This document shows, piece after piece, positions 58,255 through 64,000 of a stretch of 64,000 bases of DNA (positions are counted from its first letter, which is position 1; each line of letters starts with the position of its first letter). Position numbers and translations under genes: made by a program. The notes beneath the pieces were generated by a model. That model was not told the origin of the DNA. It was given only the letters and a program-made list of their open reading frames with translations, and did no database searches. This DNA is from Magnolia sinica (Eukaryota; Streptophyta; Magnoliopsida; Magnoliales; Magnoliaceae), in the NCBI RefSeq assembly GCF_029962835.1, contig NC_080583.1, positions 71,099,158-71,163,157 of the forward strand, written 5' to 3'.

Positions 58255-60345
58255 AGTAATGTTGAGGTTCGACAGATTCTTGCTCTTTGTGGAATGGGTG
58301 GAAAAATTCCCATTTGCTTGTTCAAGAGGGCCTGGAATCCGATGTCAGATCACTGCCCAATTCTTTTGGAGGTAGAGGTGAAGAGTTGGGGGCTTAAGTT
58401 GTTTTGGTTCAAGTTGTCTTGGCTGGAGGCGGATGGGTTTATCTTATAAGAGATTGTTCATCCTTCAATGTCGAAGGATATGCCAAGTTTCAACTTGGTT
58501 GAAAGTTGAAATTCATCATCTCTTAGAAGAGGGAGTATTGAAAGATTACTGGAACTGAAGGGCGCGACTATCCCAAGAATATTTGAGTTATCTTAATGAG
58601 GAGGAGATCAAATGGAAGTAGCGCTCAGGGGCCACTTGGCTTAAGAAAGGAGATAAACATACTTAGTTTTTTTCATCATATTGCCAACTCACTGGCGAGA
58701 TGCAAAAAGATTGGCAATATTGTTGTGGAAGGAAGAAGAATTGAAGAAAAAGATCAGGTATGTACATTGGTGGTGGTTGATTTCAAAAAGTCGTCTCACC
58801 CTCACGGATGAGGGCTAGGAAAAGCCATTGGTGGATGACTTTGAGATATCGATCACGATTTTGCCTTTTTGGAGATACCATTCTCGAAGGAGGAAGTCAA
58901 GGCTGTTGTGGAGTCCTTAGGAAAGGATAAGACCTTGAGTCTTGATGGTTTCTTGTTGGCCTTCTATTATGAATTTTGCGAGGTGGTCAAAGGGGACATC
59001 ATAAGCTTTATGTCGGAAGTCTATGCGAGGGGTTGTTTGTCGATGGAATGGGGAGCATCGCTTATTGCAATAATCTCGTAGATCACTAGTTTGGAAGATT
59101 TCAGGTCAATAAGCTTGATTGGTGGGTCGTACAAGATCCTAGCAAAAATGTTGGCATTAATATTTTGTGTGGTTTTTTCAAAAGATCGTATCTAAGAATC
59201 TGGTTCCTTTTGTTCCGAGAAGGCAGATCATCGACAGTGTCCTTATTGCACATGAGTACGTTGATTCATGGTATAAGGAGAGATGAGGGGGTATAGTATA
59301 GCATGCGCAACCTAGATTTGGAGAAGTCTTCCGACCACATCAACTGAAAATTCTTGAATCACACGTTAAGGCAGATGGGTTGCGGTTTGAGATGGAGAGG
59401 GTGGATTAGGGAGTATTGCTTAGCTCATTTTTGTCTTGGTGAACGGGATCTCCGAAAGGATTCTTTTAAACCTTTGAGGGGAATTCGGCAAGGCAATCCT
59501 CTTTGTAGTGGTGCTTGGGGCTTTGGAAAGGATGTCATCTAAAGGGAAAGAGGCATGTCTCTTTTGTGGGTAGGGTGGATAGGGTGAACCCCCCCTGCTT
59601 TTCATCTTCAATTCCCCAATGATGCGATTCTCTTTTATGAAGTGGAAAAGGACATGTTGGAAAAGCTAAGAACAACCATCCTTTTTGGAGTTGTTTCAGG
59701 CCAAGTTGAATGTTGGCAAGAGCAAGATGCTAGGGGTGTGGATGTCTAGGGAGGGAGGAGGTGGATCGGCTAGTGGGTCTTTTGTTTTCGAGGGGAATCC
59801 TTTCCATCGACATACCTTGGTCTTCCATTCTATATTGGGTAGCCGGCAAAGCACGTATAGGATAGTGGTAGAGCGGTTTGAGAGGAAGTTAGTTAAATGG
59901 AAGTGTTAGTATTCATCTCTTGGTGGCTGGATAACTCTCATGAAGCCTACCATATCGAATCTTCCGTTGCACTTTGTCTTTGTTCAAATACCCCAAGTTC
60001 TTTCCAAGCAAGAAAAGAAGAGGGTTTTTTTTTTTTTGCAGTATGGATCCAGTGAGAGAAAAAGTTCCGCCTCATGGGATGGGAAGATGAGTTACTTCTG
60101 TTTGTCTTTTGGTGGGTGATTTGGGGAGGTGGGGATGGAAATAGCAAGTGTTTTCTAAATGTGTCTCTAGTAAGGGAGGGGGGAGGTGTTCTCGAGAGCT
60201 GAGTCCTTTATTCTTGTGGGCCTTTTCTATTGAGTTTTTAGTGGACTGCAATTTAGTTTGCTTGCTTTCTTTGTAGTTTGCTCTGCCAACTTAGCGCATT
60301 GCTTAATAAAAGTTTGCGTTATGCCGTTACCCTTCCAAAAATAAA
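58255..60345 (+). mobile_element. L1-type LINE fragment with decayed ORF2 (endonuclease end and RT)
   Basis: Plus-strand remnants begin with the end of the endonuclease (PMSDHCPILLEVE, LFWFKLSWLEADGF, 58330-58440). Next come EIPFSKEEVKAVVESLGKDK and LSLDGFLLAFYYEFCEVVKG (58869-58990), and VPFVPRRQIIDSVLIAHEYV near 59205-59270. After that come 'GSPKGFF' and 'ARQSSL' equivalents of the RT palm, a region matching the GKSKMLG block (59703-59740), and 'RFERKLVKWKC' (59875-59909). The AT-rich end 'aaaataaaataaaattaaaa' near 60340 is a poor poly-A tail. Many stops and frame changes; not functional. Confidence 0.8.
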
Positions 60346-60845
60346 ATAAAATTAAAAAATGAATAAATATGGTGTGGTCATATGGACTAGGACAAACTTC
60401 ACAAAGCTTGGGTTATTGAGTGCTAGTAAGAGGTGGTCACATAGTACTCGAACACTTGTAAGAAGGTAACATTGTTCTAGCTAGTCTCACTCCTAATTCT
60501 TTTGATAAAGGTTGATGGCTTATTTCTATTTTTATTTTTGGAGACGAGCTATGTGGACAATTAGCATCATGGCCCTCTCACAATGTGGTTGAGTGGGAGG
60601 TGTTGGATATAGGCTTGTGGGGCCTGCTTCCGGACAACTACCAGTGGGTGGGCCTCACACAGTTTGCCTCTCCACTCCGTATGCATATCATACATTTTCC
60701 TCATTATCCCTATTCAAATTGAAATTTAGATGGAGGGAGGGATTAGAGGGGAGAAGGGAGGAGATTTTGTCCTAATCCCTGTCAATTCTCTCCTAATCCT
60801 TCTTTGATTCCTTTAAACTAAGAGGAATTCTTTTGTGGAAAATCA

Positions 60846-63341
60846 TTCATAACTGCTTCTGATAAGAGTGAATATAGATAAAGAGAGTGTGACATATCTT
60901 TGTTCACTGGCTCCAATAAGATGATTAGAGCTGTTGATTGTATCCTGTCAACCATTCAAAGCAATGATCAGAGAGGTGGATTAGTTCCTTCTTGCTTATG
61001 TAGTGGTTTTGGTGGATCGCTGGAAAGAAGGCCTCACATCTTTGCCTTTGCATAGGTCAACAAGATTTAGATTGTGTGGATTCTTTGGACCCTGTGATTT
61101 TTGTTTATCAGGCTTGCCATTGGACTACTGTGCGGCACTTGGAAGGAAATGGAAGAATATTCAAGGATACAGGTGCCAATTGAGGTGAAAGAAATGAAAA
61201 AATATTTGAGGATATAGGTGTTGATTGAGGTGATTTTCAAAGAACCTGCATGTGGTGGGTTGGGCTATGGGCAGGTGCAAGTTCAAATGGTTGTTCATAT
61301 TTGATCAGGCTAAGGAAATGGGTTGGCATTTTTGCTGTTATCACTTTCTTTTTCTTGGTTAGATTTTTTTTTTTGGAGGTTCTGTACGACCATCTCTGTT
61401 GCTGCCTTGATTTCCACCAATTATCTTTGGTATCCTTCCATGCTTGAGTTATCTCATCCCAGAGGACCCCACCATTTGTGTGAACCCATCCATTTTGTTC
61501 ATTAGGGCTATTCATTCCCTGTCTCACATATGTGATTCATGTGATTGCAAACCCAAAAACCGAAGCTTCCTTTTGCTCCGGGCATTCCACCAAACAATTG
61601 GCATGCATGCTAGAAACAATGTGCTATTGCATCATCTACACCAATCAATGATTTTGGTTCAATCATGAGGCTTCCTATCTCATCCCCGATGGCATCATAC
61701 TCAATTCTCTTTCAAATCTGCATAATTACATACAGTCCCATTACAATTCTGTTTCTTCTTTGTTAAGCCTGGGCAATCCATGTTAGACTGGAACATTGTG
61801 GGAGACTCATTGTTGCCTCAATTTCCAATTGTCTCCGGTGTCCTTCCACACTTGAACTCCCATCTGATCTGAGAGATCTCCTACTAGTGTGAATTGATCC
61901 CCGTTCTTGCCATCAAGGTTTGGATTGAAATACTTGCTTCAAGTGCGTAGAGAGACCTGCATCCTCTTGAGTGAGCATCTCTATTCATAATAATCTCTGT
62001 GAAACCAAAGTGCTTGTACCAAACTGGTGCAAACTAAGGTCTGATCAAGATTTACCTGGATCGTGGGTTGCTTTGGTATAGTGGTACTGTGTTACAGGAA
62101 TGGGTATGCGGTAGCCCCCAATACACAGAACGCTAGTGGTAGTCTCATGTGCATCACTCCAATACATACAGTGTATGCGATGTTGGTTTTATGCATACAC
62201 TCATATTGCAATTTATATATTAGGTAACATTGGGTCTGATTGTGCAGATCAGTCTAAACCGATGTTCCCAAGAACGCCCACATGCTCGTGTTTTTTCCCC
62301 CCCGAAGAAATATGTGATGGGTCGCCATGATTTAGCCCATCCATGGCTGCATGACATCACAAGCTTTCCCTGTTGTCTTTATGACTAAAACTGGCGTCAT
62401 TGTATAGCCTACTAATATTTGCCCACGTTGATTTTCTATAGAAGATCTCTTTCAACCAACACAAGTTTCTTGATGCAGTCAATCTGGGGTTTGGAAGGGC
62501 ACTCAATTGCAATTAAATAAGCTTGTATTGGGTATAGGTCCACTGATTCCCCATCACACAAATGAGTAGTTGCAGAGATAAATACCAAATGTCTGCAAGT
62601 TTATGCAATTTCCATCAACTAATGGTGAATTTTCTTAAGTAGGAACCATATTCTAGTCCCCAATATTTATTTCTAGCAAGTGCCAATCAAAATCAGCAAC
62701 CTGGATAAAAAATCCCCCTTAATAAAATACTTTATAACAGACCAGATTCCAGCAGCAGTTCTATAGAAGAAGAGGGAAGCTTCTCAACCATCATAAATCC
62801 TAGTGGTTAAAAGCTTCACACGTTTTTTAGGAAAAAAAAAACATAAAACATTAACTAGTCTAATAATTTCTAACATACAGCTGGCAAATGACCTTTATAT
62901 ATGATTTATTGAATAAACCCTAAACCTGTATTAATGTCAACCTTTGATGAGATCTAATCTCTGATTTATTCAGGGGATGAAAGATCTAATCTATGCCTGT
63001 ATGATTCCTAAGGAAATAAACTTATTCTTAACTTTAATACTAGACATCCACCAGAGTTAATTTTCACCGCCATATAATAAGATTCCTAATAAACTAAATA
63101 AATAAAAACCCTGGACAAAAACCACTTGCGGGAGTCCACATACAGATTCATGGGGCTTAGAAATCTTCCCGAGTCTGCCACACCCCTTCGATATACATAA
63201 AAAAGATTGGCTGCAGTGTACATGGGGGACCCTCCTATGCTGATGGCAGCATCCTGTTTAGGCTTCCAAACCTGCCAGACAGCCTTCTTCTTGATGCCAC
63301 TGAAATTTCCCGTTGATGCGGCCATTGGGCTGTATAAGGGG
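60846..63341. other. Anonymous sequence, 14-3-3 intron 2 or 3' flank
   Basis: No 14-3-3 exon, RNA gene or complete element is recognised. On the minus strand 61380-61500 (GWVHTNGGVLWDEITQAWKD, TKDNWWKSRQQQ) and 61785-61925 (QVWKDTGDNWKLRQQ) encode related peptides. They look like two diverged copies of one segment about 400 bp apart. No family is known to me. Confidence 0.4.
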
Positions 63342-63812
63342 CAGTGTTTGAAGTATCGGTATCGCTACAAGTTTTGTTGGACAGGGATACGGAAACAATA
63401 TCGATATCACCGATAATATAGCTGATAACTGAAACTGCAGGGAAACGTAGGGAAAACGGTGGAATTTTCAGCGAAGTGTCAAGAGATGTTAAAATGTACA
63501 TATTTGCATATTTAGAAATTAAAAAAAAAAATTTATAAAAAGAATGTATACATAACAAGTTTCCATTTAATGGGACCCTAAAAGCATGTGTTGTTGTAAG
63601 AAATCAGTCCAACTATCCCATCCAACCTATTTAACCAACCTTCCATCTGAGCATCCATCAATTTTGCAAAATATCAACAACACATAATATTTCATCAAAA
63701 AATCATCAACAATTGAAAAGAAAATGAAAGATTGTGGTCTCAATATCGTGCATGTTGCGATACCGATAATATCGAGATATTATCAATATTATCGTTGAGA
63801 AATTGAACACTA
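63342..63812. mobile_element. Possible hAT-like element with 'atcgatat' motifs
   Basis: The left CAGTGTTTGAA and right-strand TAGTGTTCAAT ends are inverted and lead into many 'tatcggtatcg/cgataatat' motifs. The same motifs continue to the window end. No 8-bp duplication was found, so the limits are doubtful. Confidence 0.35.
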
Positions 63813-64000
63813 CATACAACCATGTGCCCATGAAAAAAATGTGAAATAAATTTTTTTTTTTTTTAATAAACAAAATTTTGTTGAGATAAATACATTGGTG
63901 ATATTATTGAAATATCATCGATACACTTATGCTATAAGCATTACCTAGAATTTACATAGTCGAAAATATTGGCGATACATTAGCGATATTGATGCATTGG

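Larger units (their letters stand above)
55467..60845. mobile_element. Element M2 with long terminal inverted repeats, enclosing later insertions
   Basis: The left arm (about 55467-55720) and the reverse complement of the right arm (about 60535-60845) align over some 250-300 bp. Shared blocks are 'gggattaggataaaatctc', 'gcaaactatgtggggcc', 'ctatatccctctcaacc' and 'cattgtaagatg' with their variants. Long inverted arms without coding sequence of its own suggest a MULE-like non-autonomous element. A 250-bp segment of the left arm is duplicated in tandem (55531-55780 and 55781-55971 plus 57674-57737). A hAT element and a LINE lie inside. No target duplication is identified. Confidence 0.6.

Overview
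The window is plant nuclear DNA that is mostly transposable elements, with one recognisable host protein gene fragment and one tRNA gene. The transposon types (a Tekay/Del-type chromovirus, a Tat-type Ty3/gypsy element, L1-type LINEs, hAT and Mutator-like non-autonomous elements, tRNA-derived SINEs), the TE-filled introns and the recurrent 'gtgggccccac' dispersed repeats suggest a woody early-diverging angiosperm, probably a magnoliid. The lineage is an inference from style; no marker gene settles it.

Region 1 (1-9433) is a decayed, non-autonomous Tat-type Ty3/gypsy element on the + strand. It has a 5' LTR remnant (to 306), gag (377-about 4800), no visible pol, an antisense ORF with the 'gypsy-type putative transposase' domain (about 8260-4832, minus), a polypurine tract and a 3' LTR (8739-9433). 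A solo LTR with a perfect 5-bp target duplication (1148-4045) splits gag, and that solo LTR contains a 5'-truncated LINE (1329-2086). The antisense ORF is split by a hAT-like element (6511-7884) carrying an exon of an MRS2/CorA-type Mg2+ transporter gene.

Region 2 (9434-15484) holds an intact tRNA-Ala(UGC) gene (9933-10005, minus), short tandem duplications, a degenerate minisatellite of about 30-40 bp units (11560-13440) split by a Mutator-like MITE with a 10-bp target duplication (12681-13210), and two SINE-like repeats.

Region 3 (15485-48270) is a nested retrotransposon stack. A dispersed repeat (arm A, 15485-16092 plus 43505-about 45030) has an inverted partner copy (arm B, about 46480-48270). 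Solo LTR X1 (16093-43504) is inserted in arm A. A second LTR of the same family, X2 (17361-40178), is inserted in X1. Into X2 are inserted two solo LTRs (17726-19993 and 20648-22840, each with a perfect 5-bp target duplication) and a two-LTR 13.5-kb Tekay-type chromovirus on the minus strand (23683-37181). The chromovirus has an initiator-Met primer site, an extra ORF upstream of gag, gag-PR, RT, RNase H, integrase and a chromodomain, all broken by stops and frameshifts.

Region 4 (48271-64000) contains the 5' half of a 14-3-3 gene on the + strand: TATA box 50031-50038, exon 1 50165-50237, exon 2 53228-53534. Both exons are intact with good splice sites. No further exon was found in the remaining 10.5 kb, which holds LINE fragments, a long-TIR element (about 55467-60845), a hAT-like element with six internal 168-bp repeats (55972-57665) and anonymous sequence. 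The gene either has a very large TE-filled second intron or is truncated.
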